Assembly (NCBI GenBank): GCA_000509105.1
Contig: BAIF02000062.1
Coordinates: 45,536 to 109,535, forward strand
From: Clostridiales bacterium VE202-21
Lineage (GTDB): Bacteria; Bacillota; Clostridia; Lachnospirales; Lachnospiraceae
Length of the DNA: 64,000 nucleotides
Direction: 5' to 3'
Shown here: piece after piece, positions 47,633 to 55,717 of the stretch
Layout of the letters: every line of letters begins with the position of its first letter
Position numbering within the stretch: the first letter of the stretch is position 1
Notes under the pieces: generated by a model
The model's database searches: none
What the model was told of the DNA's origin: nothing
The model's input: the letters and a program-made list of their open reading frames with translations, nothing else
Program-made: the position numbers and the translations under genes

Positions 47633-48711
47633 ATGCATGGAATAAAAGATGTGGCGCAAAAGGCCGGAGTTTCTATTTCTACGGTTTCAAATGTTTTAAA
47701 TAAAACAAAATATGTCAGTCCCGAACTGGTTCGCAAGGTGGAAGCGGCAGTAGAGGAATTGTCATATGAGGTAAATCCAATTGCAAGAAGTATGAAGAGT
47801 AACAGATCGGGGACGATCGGAATCATAACGGAAGATATCTGCGGTGTTTTTTATCCCTATATTATAAAAGGGATTGCTTCGATTACCGAGCGTGCCGGTT
47901 ACCATATGGTTATCTGCGACACGCGGGGGGAATATGGGGACAAGGATGCGGCAAAACGGGAGCAGGATATATTCAAGAATCTGATTTCAAGCCGTGTTGA
48001 CGGCATTATTTTTGTGTCTCTTGTTTCCGGTGAGGACAGGGAGAAGTATTTGAGTAAGCTGATCAAGCGTCCCAGCGGTATAAGCCGATCCCACTTGTCA
48101 GTATGGAAAGAGATTTCACCCAGTTTGGTATAGATTCCGTCTATTTTGATGCCTATGAGAATTCGCAGAAGGCAGTGCAGCATCTGGTAGACTGCGGCTG
48201 CAGGAAAATTGTTCATATTTCAGGCCCTGAAATCATGGAGGTCGCGGAAGAGCGTGTGCAGGGTTATTTAACCAGCATGGAAAAAAACGATTTACCAGTG
48301 GATGAAAACACGATGATCGTGAGGGGCGATTACAGCCACCAAAGCGGATACAGGGGAATGAAAGCGCTGTTGGACAACGTACCGGGCCTGGACGGTGTCT
48401 TCTGTGCAAACGACCAGATGGCCGTAGGAGCATTGAAGCTCCTGAGGGAATACGGAAAAAAAATACCCGAGGAAGTAAAACTGATTGGATACGATGATGT
48501 ATTCATATCAAGCGTTGTAGAACCGGCTATATCCACCATACACATACGAAAACGCCATGCCGGAATCGAGGCGGCAAAGCTGCTGATGGAACGGATCGAT
48601 AATCCCGGGGAAAAAAGAGCACCCGTGGGAATCAAAATGGACAGCAGGCTTGTGGTACGAAAATCAACAGTGGCAGATGCCCCCGAAGACTGGATATTGG
48701 CCGATTGGTAG
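47633..48711 (+). pseudogene. LacI-family transcription regulator broken by a frameshift
   Basis: The first frame encodes the LacI helix-turn-helix (IKDVAQKAGVSISTVSNVLN) and the first half of the sensor domain to about 48075, then drifts and stops at 48133. The other frame, open from about 48085, continues in register as PIPLVSMERDF and includes GLDGVFCANDQMAVGALKLL to 48711. A one-base indel between about 48070 and 48090 explains it. The complete protein would have about 358 residues. Palindromic LacI-type operators follow at 48912-49104, so the regulator of the next operon may be inactive, or the indel is a sequence error. Confidence 0.86.
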
Positions 48712-48722
48712 ACCCGGGCAAA

Positions 48723-48855
48723 ATTTGTAATACCGAATTACACATTTTCCTGGACCCAGCGCGCAAAGCCATCGGGCTTTGGGTGATGTGTCCAGGTTGC
48801 CCGGAGTTCCCTTCTTTTTTGCTTTACTCCTTCTCACAGCCCTAACCCGTTTCCA
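48723..48855 (-). repeat. Structured intergenic repeat, copy B (inverted relative to copy A)
   Basis: Read on the minus strand this segment matches 63548-63680 over about 130 bases at roughly 75-85 percent identity. It contains an outer stem CCTGGAC / GTCCAGG, an inner stem AAAGCC-CGAT-GGCTTT and a TGTAAT-TCGG-TATTACA hairpin. In copy A the two stems are CCTGGCC / GGCCAGG and GAAGCC / GGCTTC, so paired bases change together. Only one of the two long arms of copy A is present. It lies between the LacI-type gene and the mutarotase operon. Confidence 0.8.
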
Positions 48856-48911
48856 GCCCCCCTTATGTCCGCTTCCCGCAGCGCCCCCCCTTACACAAAA
48901 ACCGCCCAGAG

Positions 48912-49104
48912 AAAAACGTTTTTTGTGAATTGTGTATAAAATTTGGGGTGTGGTATCTTATATTTTATACAAAAAAATCGTTTTTCTGTTAAAAGCATTG
49001 ACAAAAGGGGGTTATGGGAATATGCTTAAGACAAGTTTTAAGAGTAAAAAAGGGACGGCACACAATCAATCAAAATTTTTTTTGACTCTTAGAAAAACGT
49101 TTTT
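48912..49104 (+). promoter_or_regulatory. LacI-type palindromic operators around a promoter
   Basis: AAAAACGTTTTT occurs perfectly at 48912-48923 and 49093-49104, with a near-palindromic AAAAATCGTTTTT at 48973-48985. A promoter TTGACA (48998-49003), 17-base spacer, TATGCT (49021-49026) lies between them. A central CG in an A/T palindrome is usual for LacI-family operators. Sites on both sides of the promoter would allow looping repression of the operon from 49247 on. Confidence 0.72.
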
Positions 49105-49246
49105 TTTCTGGAATTGAAAAAATACCAACCAGATAAAACGGAAAAGATACAGAGAAGGGAAGGGGGATTTTATACTGCCGCGTCAGGCAGATTAGCGAAG
49201 TAACGGATTCACGCAAAGAGAAAGTGATGGAGGGCATCGTGAGGGT

Positions 49247-49606
49247 ATGAAAAAATATTGTATTGTAAATGAAATTAAACCGGAGCGTTTCGAGGAGTAC
49301 GTAAATGCACATCTGCATCCATGGGATGAGCTGCTGGAATGTCTGAAGGCTGCGGGAACAAAGGAAGAGTACATATTTATGCTGGGAAACAAAGCATTGG
49401 TATTCGTTGAGTGTGAGGATATGAAGACGTATACGGAGAAGTTCGGGAAAAGCGAGGTCGGAAAAAAGTGGCTTGAATACGTAGCAGATTTTATTGAGGA
49501 GAGTCCTTTTGCAGATGCATCCGGCAAGGCCAGGGATGATGTAAATGGCCTTCGCAAAGTGTTTGACCTGAATCAGCAGCTGGCAGGAAAGTTTGAGGAA
49601 AATTGA
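49247..49606 (+). CDS. L-rhamnose-mutarotase-like protein (RhaM family)
   Basis: The 119-residue protein is a dimeric alpha-beta-barrel type mutarotase, recognisable from PERFEEYVNAHLHPWDELLE, LKAAGTKEEYIFMLGNKALV and the C-terminal part with two aromatic-rich helices. Family members interconvert alpha and beta anomers of L-rhamnose and of related sugars such as L-lyxose. It is the first gene of the Rbs-type import operon and would help the next isomerase receive the right anomer. Confidence 0.86.
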   Translation: MKKYCIVNEIKPERFEEYVNAHLHPWDELLECLKAAGTKEEYIFMLGNKALVFVECEDMKTYTEKFGKSEVGKKWLEYVADFIEESPFADASGKARDDVNGLRKVFDLNQQLAGKFEEN

Positions 49607-49632
49607 TTTGTTTTCATGATCAATGCAATGAA

Positions 49633-49658
49633 ATTAAAGCTGGGACGAAAGCTTTAAT
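49633..49658 (+). promoter_or_regulatory. Small stem-loop before binding-protein gene
   Basis: ATTAAAGCT (49633-49641) pairs with AGCTTTAAT (49650-49658) over nine bases. It lies in the gap between the mutarotase and binding-protein genes. No T run follows. Confidence 0.5.
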
Positions 49659-49696
49659 GATAATCAAAAAACAATTTAAAAACAGGAGGAAATCGT

Positions 49697-50722
49697 ATGA
49701 AAAAGAAAATGTTGAGTGTAGTTCTTAGTGTTGCATTGGTTACGTCTATGTTAATCGGATGTGGCTCAGGGGAATCAGAGAAAAAGAGTGCGGAAACAAA
49801 AACAGAAGATACGAAAGAGACCAAAGAGGAAAAGACGGATGGGGAAGCAAAGAGCGGCGGGTATAAAATTGCCTATTTGAATGCACTGGTTTCAACCCCA
49901 TATTTCGGATACTTAAACAGTGCTATGGAAGGGCATGCGAAGGAGCTGGGGGTTGAACTACAGATCCTGGACGGAAAAACGGATAATCAGGTGATGTACG
50001 ACCAGGCACTGAGCATTATCGAGCAGGATTTTGATGCAGTGATATTGACGCCAAGCGATATGGCGGGTTCTGTTTCGATTGTAGAAGCAATCCACGATGC
50101 CGGGCTGCCCTTAATTGTCTGCAATACACGTGTCGACGAATCTGTGGAAGCATTGACTGATTCTCTGGTCTGCTGTGACCCGAGTTATGAGGGTGAAGTC
50201 GTTGGGAAGCTTGCCGTTGAGCAGCTGCCGGAAGGCGGAAAATGCGTCACACTGGAAGGTTTTGCAGGCCAGGAGGCGCAGATTTACAGAACAGAAGGTT
50301 TCCAAAAAGGAATTAAGGGAAGCAAGATTGAGATCGTACAGCAGGTGATCTGCGACTGGGACAAGGCAAAAGCAATGTCAGCGACAGACGATATGATTGC
50401 GGCTTATCCGGATTTGGCGATGATCTTTGCACAGGATGACTCTATGGCTCTGGGAGCGATCGAAGCGGTAAAGGCAGCGGGGAAAGAAGACCAGATTAAA
50501 GTTATGGGCCTTGGTTATATGGGCGATGAATCCAAAGAAGCTCTGTTGGACGGCAGCCTCCTTGGTACCTGCACGCAGTCTCCGTCATGGGAAGGTATTA
50601 CCGCTCTTGATGTTGCCATAGATGTGATCAAAGGCAAAGAGGTTGATACCTGGTATAAGACAGAATGTCTGGCTGTTACAAAAGAAAACTGTGAAAGTAT
50701 TGATCATGGTTATAATCAATAA
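49697..50722 (+). CDS. Sugar ABC transporter substrate-binding lipoprotein (RbsB-like, second)
   Basis: The 341-residue protein has a lipoprotein signal with the lipidated cysteine at residue 22 in SMLIGCGSG, a charged linker, and a type-1 sugar-binding fold (YKIAYLNALVSTPYFGYL, DAVILTPSDMAG, LPLIVCNTRVD, MIFAQDDSMALGAIEAV). It delivers a monosaccharide to the importer encoded next. Downstream genes suggest a pentose or ketose of the L-lyxose / L-xylulose type (inference). AACAGGAGG precedes the start. Confidence 0.94.
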   Translation: MKKKMLSVVLSVALVTSMLIGCGSGESEKKSAETKTEDTKETKEEKTDGEAKSGGYKIAYLNALVSTPYFGYLNSAMEGHAKELGVELQILDGKTDNQVMYDQALSIIEQDFDAVILTPSDMAGSVSIVEAIHDAGLPLIVCNTRVDESVEALTDSLVCCDPSYEGEVVGKLAVEQLPEGGKCVTLEGFAGQEAQIYRTEGFQKGIKGSKIEIVQQVICDWDKAKAMSATDDMIAAYPDLAMIFAQDDSMALGAIEAVKAAGKEDQIKVMGLGYMGDESKEALLDGSLLGTCTQSPSWEGITALDVAIDVIKGKEVDTWYKTECLAVTKENCESIDHGYNQ

Positions 50723-50727
50723 CAAAC

Positions 50728-50784
50728 GTAAGGGAGGCCCGCCTCCCTTACTGTTTCAACGGCAGCCTGTTCACCGGGCTGCCG
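50728..50784 (+). promoter_or_regulatory. Two strong hairpins after binding-protein gene
   Basis: GTAAGGGAGG (50728-50737) pairs perfectly with CCTCCCTTAC (50742-50751). CGGCAGCC (50760-50767) pairs with GGCTGCCG (50777-50784). Neither has a long T run. They follow the binding-protein stop by six bases and precede the ATPase gene, as at the two other importers. Confidence 0.7.
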
Positions 50785-50840
50785 GCTGTAATAAAACAGC
50801 ATGCGGATGTTGAATATCCGTTTAACTTAGGAGGTCAGAC

Positions 50841-52325
50841 ATGTCAGATGTTATATTGGAAATGAAGAATATTACCAAAAGATTTCCCGGAGTTATTGCT
50901 TTAGATGATGTTTCATTTCGCGTCAATAAAGGAGAGATCCGAGCGCTGGTAGGAGAAAACGGCGCTGGAAAGTCTACCCTGATGAAGATACTCAATGGAG
51001 TATACTCTGCGGATAGCGGGGAGATATGGATGCACGGCAAACGGGTTATGAATAAAAATCCCCTAGAGGCCCAGAAAAATGGCTTGTCGATCATTTATCA
51101 GGAATTTAACCTGGTTCCGTCTTTAAGCGTAGCAGAGAATATTTTTATTGGGCGGCTGAAAAAGGGGAAGAAGGCAATTCAATGGAAAGATATTAATAAA
51201 AAGGCCGAAGAACTGATGCACAGCCTTAATTACAACATTGATGTGAGAGAGGCCGTTGAGAATTTAAGTGTCGCCGAGAAGCAGATGATCGAGATCACCA
51301 AGGCGCTGTCTGTTGATGCAAAGGTGATTATTATGGATGAACCGTCAGCCGTGCTTACGGAAAATGAACTGAAGAATTTATTCGATATTGTTCTGGATCT
51401 GAAAAGTAAGGGAATTACGGTTATCTATATTTCGCACCGCCTGGAGGAGATCTTCCAGATATGTGACTCCGTAACGGTACTCAGAGACGGGCAGATTATT
51501 GATACATCGGCTGTAAAAGATACGACAAAACAGCAGCTGATCGAAAAAATGGTCGGCAGAAAACTGGAGCAGGAATTCCCGGCAAGGGATGCGGTATTAG
51601 GAGAGACGGTGCTGAAGGTAAGCGCGCTAAATCGTGGAAATAAAGTAAAAAACGTCTCTTTTGAATTGCGAAAAGGAGAGATACTGGGTCTGGCAGGCCT
51701 GGTTGGCGCCGGCAGGACCGAGGCAGTGAGGCTGCTGGTCGGCGCGGACAAGGCCGTCAGTGGAACAGTGGAGATAAAAGGGCAGAAGCTGAATATGAAA
51801 TCCCCCCTGGAGGCAAAAAAGAACGGAATCGTCTTGCTTCCCGAGGACAGGAAGACGCAGGGCCTGCTTTTGGAAATGCCCATTACGCAGAACATCAGCG
51901 TGGTGGGGCTGGAGAAAGTCAAAAATAAATTCCGCCTGATCGGTGAAAGCATTGAAAAAGAAGAAGCGCAGAAGTACTTCAAGACACTAAAGATTAAGGC
52001 GCCCTCCGCTACGCAGAGGGTTTCCTTCCTGTCAGGCGGGAACCAGCAGAAGGTAGTTATTGCAAAATGGCTGTTTTCAGGCGCTGATATCCTGATTTTT
52101 GATGAACCGACACGGGGCATTGATGTGGGGGCGAAGTACGAAATCTACATGGTCATGAACGAGCTGGCAGCACAGGGAAAAGCGATCATTATGATTTCCT
52201 CTGATATGAATGAAGTGGTAGCAATGAGTGACAGGGTAATCGTGATGCATGACGGAGAAATACGCGGCGAACTTGAGGGCGCAGAGATCAATCCAGAAGC
52301 CGTGCTGAAATACGCCATTGAATGA
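50841..52325 (+). CDS. Sugar ABC transporter ATPase with two nucleotide-binding domains (RbsA-like, second)
   Basis: The 494-residue protein has two ABC cassettes: Walker A GENGAGKST at about residue 38, first Walker B VIIMDEPSAVLT, degenerate second Walker A GLVGAGRTE, signature LSGGNQQK and second Walker B ILIFDEPTRGID. It powers the importer formed by the two permeases downstream. Start follows TTAGGAGGT. It is similar to, but clearly diverged from, the ATPase at 3969. Confidence 0.95.
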   Translation: MSDVILEMKNITKRFPGVIALDDVSFRVNKGEIRALVGENGAGKSTLMKILNGVYSADSGEIWMHGKRVMNKNPLEAQKNGLSIIYQEFNLVPSLSVAENIFIGRLKKGKKAIQWKDINKKAEELMHSLNYNIDVREAVENLSVAEKQMIEITKALSVDAKVIIMDEPSAVLTENELKNLFDIVLDLKSKGITVIYISHRLEEIFQICDSVTVLRDGQIIDTSAVKDTTKQQLIEKMVGRKLEQEFPARDAVLGETVLKVSALNRGNKVKNVSFELRKGEILGLAGLVGAGRTEAVRLLVGADKAVSGTVEIKGQKLNMKSPLEAKKNGIVLLPEDRKTQGLLLEMPITQNISVVGLEKVKNKFRLIGESIEKEEAQKYFKTLKIKAPSATQRVSFLSGGNQQKVVIAKWLFSGADILIFDEPTRGIDVGAKYEIYMVMNELAAQGKAIIMISSDMNEVVAMSDRVIVMHDGEIRGELEGAEINPEAVLKYAIE

Positions 52326-52341
52326 GAGGAGGCAGAATACA

Positions 52342-53337
52342 TTGATAAAAAGTCAGGGTAATCAGGCGGGAAGAAAGCTGAACTATATTGCAAGTAAATA
52401 CGGCATGCTTTCGATTCTGATCCTTATCATAATTGTTGCAGGTATCATTAACCCGGCTTTCTTAACGGGCCAGAACATCATTAATATTTTCAAGCAGATT
52501 TCGGCGACCGGGCTTTTGGCCATTGGAATGACCTTTGTTATCATATCAGGAGGCGTTGATCTGTCGGTTGGATCTTTGATGTCTATTTGCGGGGTAATCT
52601 CCGTTGTGCTGATCCCACAGGTTGGCGTTCCTGGCGCCATGGTTCTGGCATTGCTGTCAGGGCTTGTACTGGGAGTTTTTAACGGTATTTTTGTATCGGC
52701 GACTGGCGGGACGATGGGAAGCTCTTTTATTATCACTTTTGGAATGTCAACGGTATTAGGCTCCGCTGCACTGTGTATTACCAACGGAGCTATCGCATAC
52801 GCGTCAAAGTATAAAAGCTATATGGTGATCGGACAGGGCTACTGGGGCGTGATACCGATTACAGTTGCAATCTTTCTTATCTTTATTGTAGCGACGCAGA
52901 TCATCCTGAAGAAGACCAGTTTCGGGAGATTAGTGTACTGTATCGGGGTCAATGAAGAGGCTACGCGCCTGTCCGGAATTCGGACAAGGCTGATCAGAAT
53001 CAGCGTATATGCGATATCCGGACTTATGGCAGCGGCTGGAGGGATCTGCCTGTGTTCGCGTGTGCGCAGCGCATCGCCCACACAGGGAACCGGATATGAG
53101 CTGGACGCCATAGCAGTGGTACTGTTGGGAGGCAGCCGGATGGGCGGCGGTGCGGGAAGTATTTGGAAAACTCTGATGGGCGTTGTGATTATGGGTGTTC
53201 TTACAAATGCCCTGAACGTAGTCGGTGTAACTGCTTATCCGCAGAAAATTGTAAGAGGCGCCATCATACTGGCAGCGGTTCTGATGGATCTGCGCAGCGC
53301 AAAGGCTGAAAACGAGATGCTTGCGACGAAAGTGTGA
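52342..53337 (+). CDS. Sugar ABC transporter permease (RbsC-like, first of pair)
   Basis: A TTG at 52342 is chosen as start because GAGGAGG lies about ten bases upstream; a TTG at 52318 overlaps the ATPase gene and has no such site. The 331-residue polytopic protein carries ISGGVDLSVGSLMSICGV and LLGGSRMGGGAGSIWKTLMG, typical of RbsC-like permeases. It is followed by a second, different permease, so the channel is a heterodimer, unlike the first Rbs-type importer. Confidence 0.92.
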   Translation: MIKSQGNQAGRKLNYIASKYGMLSILILIIIVAGIINPAFLTGQNIINIFKQISATGLLAIGMTFVIISGGVDLSVGSLMSICGVISVVLIPQVGVPGAMVLALLSGLVLGVFNGIFVSATGGTMGSSFIITFGMSTVLGSAALCITNGAIAYASKYKSYMVIGQGYWGVIPITVAIFLIFIVATQIILKKTSFGRLVYCIGVNEEATRLSGIRTRLIRISVYAISGLMAAAGGICLCSRVRSASPTQGTGYELDAIAVVLLGGSRMGGGAGSIWKTLMGVVIMGVLTNALNVVGVTAYPQKIVRGAIILAAVLMDLRSAKAENEMLATKV

Positions 53338-53347
53338 GGTGGAAAAG

Positions 53348-54304
53348 ATGATAAAACGAGTCAGCAAATTTTGTAAATCTTATCTGGTAATTGTCTGTAT
53401 TGCAGTATTACTTGTGTTTATGGCCATTTTTTATCCGAGTTACTTTTCCTTCTCTACTTTTAAAGGACTGCTGATACAGATTTCTGTATATGGGATCGTG
53501 GCATGCGCGATGACGATAGCGATCATCGGAGGGGAATTCGACTTGAGTGTCGGGTCTATTCTGCCGTTTTCTACCCTGCTTTTTGCTTATCTGATGCCCA
53601 GGATCGGGATCTTTGCGTCTATTGTCCTTATATTGATCACGGGGGGCGTGATCGGTGCGGTGAATGGTTTCTTTGTTTCGATCCTGAAGTTGAATGCCTT
53701 TATTGTGACTCTGTCTACAATGCTTGCCGTGGAAGGGATTATGCTCACTTTCTGCAATGGGATGCCGATCCCAGCCGTCAATCAAGCGACCAGGGCGTTC
53801 GGGACGGGAAATATTGGCGGAATTGCATACATTGCCATTTTATTTTTTATCTGTGTCCTTATTACCCATTATGTGCTTACAAAGACTGCTTTCGGGCGAA
53901 ATGTATTTGCAACCGGCGGCAATTATAATGTGGCAGAGTATGCCGGGATCAGTGTGAAAAAGATCAAGTTTCTGTTATTTGTGATTTTGGGATTTGCTTC
54001 AGCTTTTGCGGGAGTTCTTCTGACTTGCAGACTGCAGGCTGGTTCCCCTTTATATGGAAGCGACGTTTCCATGTCTGTAGTATCTGCTACGGTTTTAGGG
54101 GGAACAAGCCTGTCCGGCGGCAGGGGAAGCGTATTTCGTACCTTCCTGGGGATGGTATTTATCGGAATGCTGAGCCAGATATTTACCCATATCAATGCAT
54201 ATGCATATCTCCAGCAGCTGATACAGGGTGCAGTTGTTGTTGCGATTGTCATCCTGGATGCATGGAACAACCGGAAGAGGGAAGACGAACTGGCCGGAAT
54301 TTAG
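53348..54304 (+). CDS. Sugar ABC transporter permease (RbsC-like, second of pair)
   Basis: The ATG at 53348 follows AGGTGG; upstream in-frame codons overlap the first permease. The 318-residue membrane protein has IIGGEFDLSVGSILPFSTLL and LGGTSLSGGRGSVFRTFLG. It forms the second half of the transport channel. It is separated from the first permease by ten bases, so the two are translated from one message. Confidence 0.93.
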   Translation: MIKRVSKFCKSYLVIVCIAVLLVFMAIFYPSYFSFSTFKGLLIQISVYGIVACAMTIAIIGGEFDLSVGSILPFSTLLFAYLMPRIGIFASIVLILITGGVIGAVNGFFVSILKLNAFIVTLSTMLAVEGIMLTFCNGMPIPAVNQATRAFGTGNIGGIAYIAILFFICVLITHYVLTKTAFGRNVFATGGNYNVAEYAGISVKKIKFLLFVILGFASAFAGVLLTCRLQAGSPLYGSDVSMSVVSATVLGGTSLSGGRGSVFRTFLGMVFIGMLSQIFTHINAYAYLQQLIQGAVVVAIVILDAWNNRKREDELAGI

Positions 54305-54345
54305 AGACGGGGAAGCAGTTGGAAACAGAAAGAGAGGCAGATAAA

Positions 54346-55698
54346 ATGAGAAAAGAGAAAAGCGCTATTTTAAGCGTGAGCAACAGCAATCATACATCCT
54401 GGGATCCGGCCAAAGAGCATCTGGCGACGGGATTTCCGCCGATCCAGGCGATGAACAGCAGTCTTATGTTCACACCTCAGGAGATAGAACGTCTCCGCAC
54501 GTTGGGAAAGCGGGTCGCGGAAATTGCGGCGCTGCCCGTTCAAAAGGAAAAGGCCAGGCTCTGGACTGCCCACAATGACCTGCAGACCACCCAGCCGCTT
54601 GTATTCATAGATCCGGAAAATGGCTGGAATGAGATCATCACGCCGGAGATGCTGGAATGTCACGACAATATGGCCAGGGTATGGGAAATGCATCTTCTGA
54701 AACAGATCTACTGGCATGAAAATCTAAAAGATGACAAAGTGATTGAACCATATTTTGACGTACATTATTCCTTTTCCGACGATGGATGGGGCGTAGAGAT
54801 GAAAAAAGAGGGCGGCGAGATGGGCGGCGCCTACAAGATGATCGGCGGATTGAGGGACTATGAGGAAGACTTTGAAAAACTGCATTATCCTGTTATTACT
54901 ATCGACTATGAAGAGTCCGACCGTGTGCTGAATCTGGCGCATGAGGTTTTTGACGGGATTCTGACGGTCAGGCGGCATCCGGTGTGGTGGTGGTCCCTGG
55001 GGATGACGGTGGATTACATTATGCTCAGGGGATTTGATAACTTTTTATGTGACTTCATTCTGGAGCCGGAGTACATACATAAGGTGATGGACCTGATGAC
55101 GACGGGGATCGAAAAACGGCTGGACTGGTTCGAGAAGGAGCGCCTGCTTGCCTTAAATACAGAGGGGGCATATGTGGGCTCGGGCGGATTCGGCTGGACA
55201 AATCAGCTTCCGACAGAGCAGGAACTGAAACGGCCGGTGACCACAAAGGAGATGTGGGGATTTGTGGAAAGCCAGGAGACGAATACCGTGAGTGCAGAAA
55301 TGTACGGAGAGTTCATACTCCCATACCATAAAAGGCTGGCCAGCCGGTTCGGGCTGAACTGCTTTGGGTGCTGTGAGTCTGTTACTGAGAGATTTGAGTA
55401 TGCTAAACAAATTCCGAACCTGAGAAGAGTCTCCATGTCTGCATGGGCGGACTGGACATTGATACCGGAGCTTCTGGGAAACCGGTATATAGCATCGCTC
55501 AAACCGCAGCCTACAGCGCTTGCCTCTCCGGTAATGAACGAGGATGAGGTCAGGAAAACGGTGAGAAAGGCGCTGGCCTGCACCAGGGACTGCATCCCGG
55601 AATTGATCATGAAGGATAATAATACGCTGGGACATAACCCGTATAATGCATGCCGCTGGGTTGAAATCTGCCGTGAGGAGATTGCAAATCTGGGTTAA
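54346..55698 (+). CDS. Divergent UroD-superfamily protein of the sugar import operon
   Basis: The start is set at the ATG at 54346; the open frame extends upstream only inside the permease gene. The 450-residue protein is longer than typical UroD proteins. It has features of the UroD/methionine-synthase barrel (GFDNFLCDFILEPEYIHKVM, LPYHKRLASRFGLN). Where others have H-x-C it has NCFGCCESVTERF, with two adjacent cysteines. It lacks a corrinoid partner nearby. It lies between the importer and a cupin sugar-isomerase-like gene, so it acts on the imported compound or its derivative (inference). Confidence 0.78.
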   Translation: MRKEKSAILSVSNSNHTSWDPAKEHLATGFPPIQAMNSSLMFTPQEIERLRTLGKRVAEIAALPVQKEKARLWTAHNDLQTTQPLVFIDPENGWNEIITPEMLECHDNMARVWEMHLLKQIYWHENLKDDKVIEPYFDVHYSFSDDGWGVEMKKEGGEMGGAYKMIGGLRDYEEDFEKLHYPVITIDYEESDRVLNLAHEVFDGILTVRRHPVWWWSLGMTVDYIMLRGFDNFLCDFILEPEYIHKVMDLMTTGIEKRLDWFEKERLLALNTEGAYVGSGGFGWTNQLPTEQELKRPVTTKEMWGFVESQETNTVSAEMYGEFILPYHKRLASRFGLNCFGCCESVTERFEYAKQIPNLRRVSMSAWADWTLIPELLGNRYIASLKPQPTALASPVMNEDEVRKTVRKALACTRDCIPELIMKDNNTLGHNPYNACRWVEICREEIANLG

Positions 55699-55717
55699 AG
55701 AAAAGGAGACATCACAT

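Noticed and set aside
48932..49117. 61-codon open frame on the plus strand
   Set aside because: It runs across A/T tracts, the promoter and the LacI-type operators; the start has no ribosome binding site.
54025..54345. 107-codon N-terminal extension of the UroD-like protein at 54346
   Set aside because: It overlaps the permease gene out of frame and lacks membrane or family features; the internal ATG is the better start.
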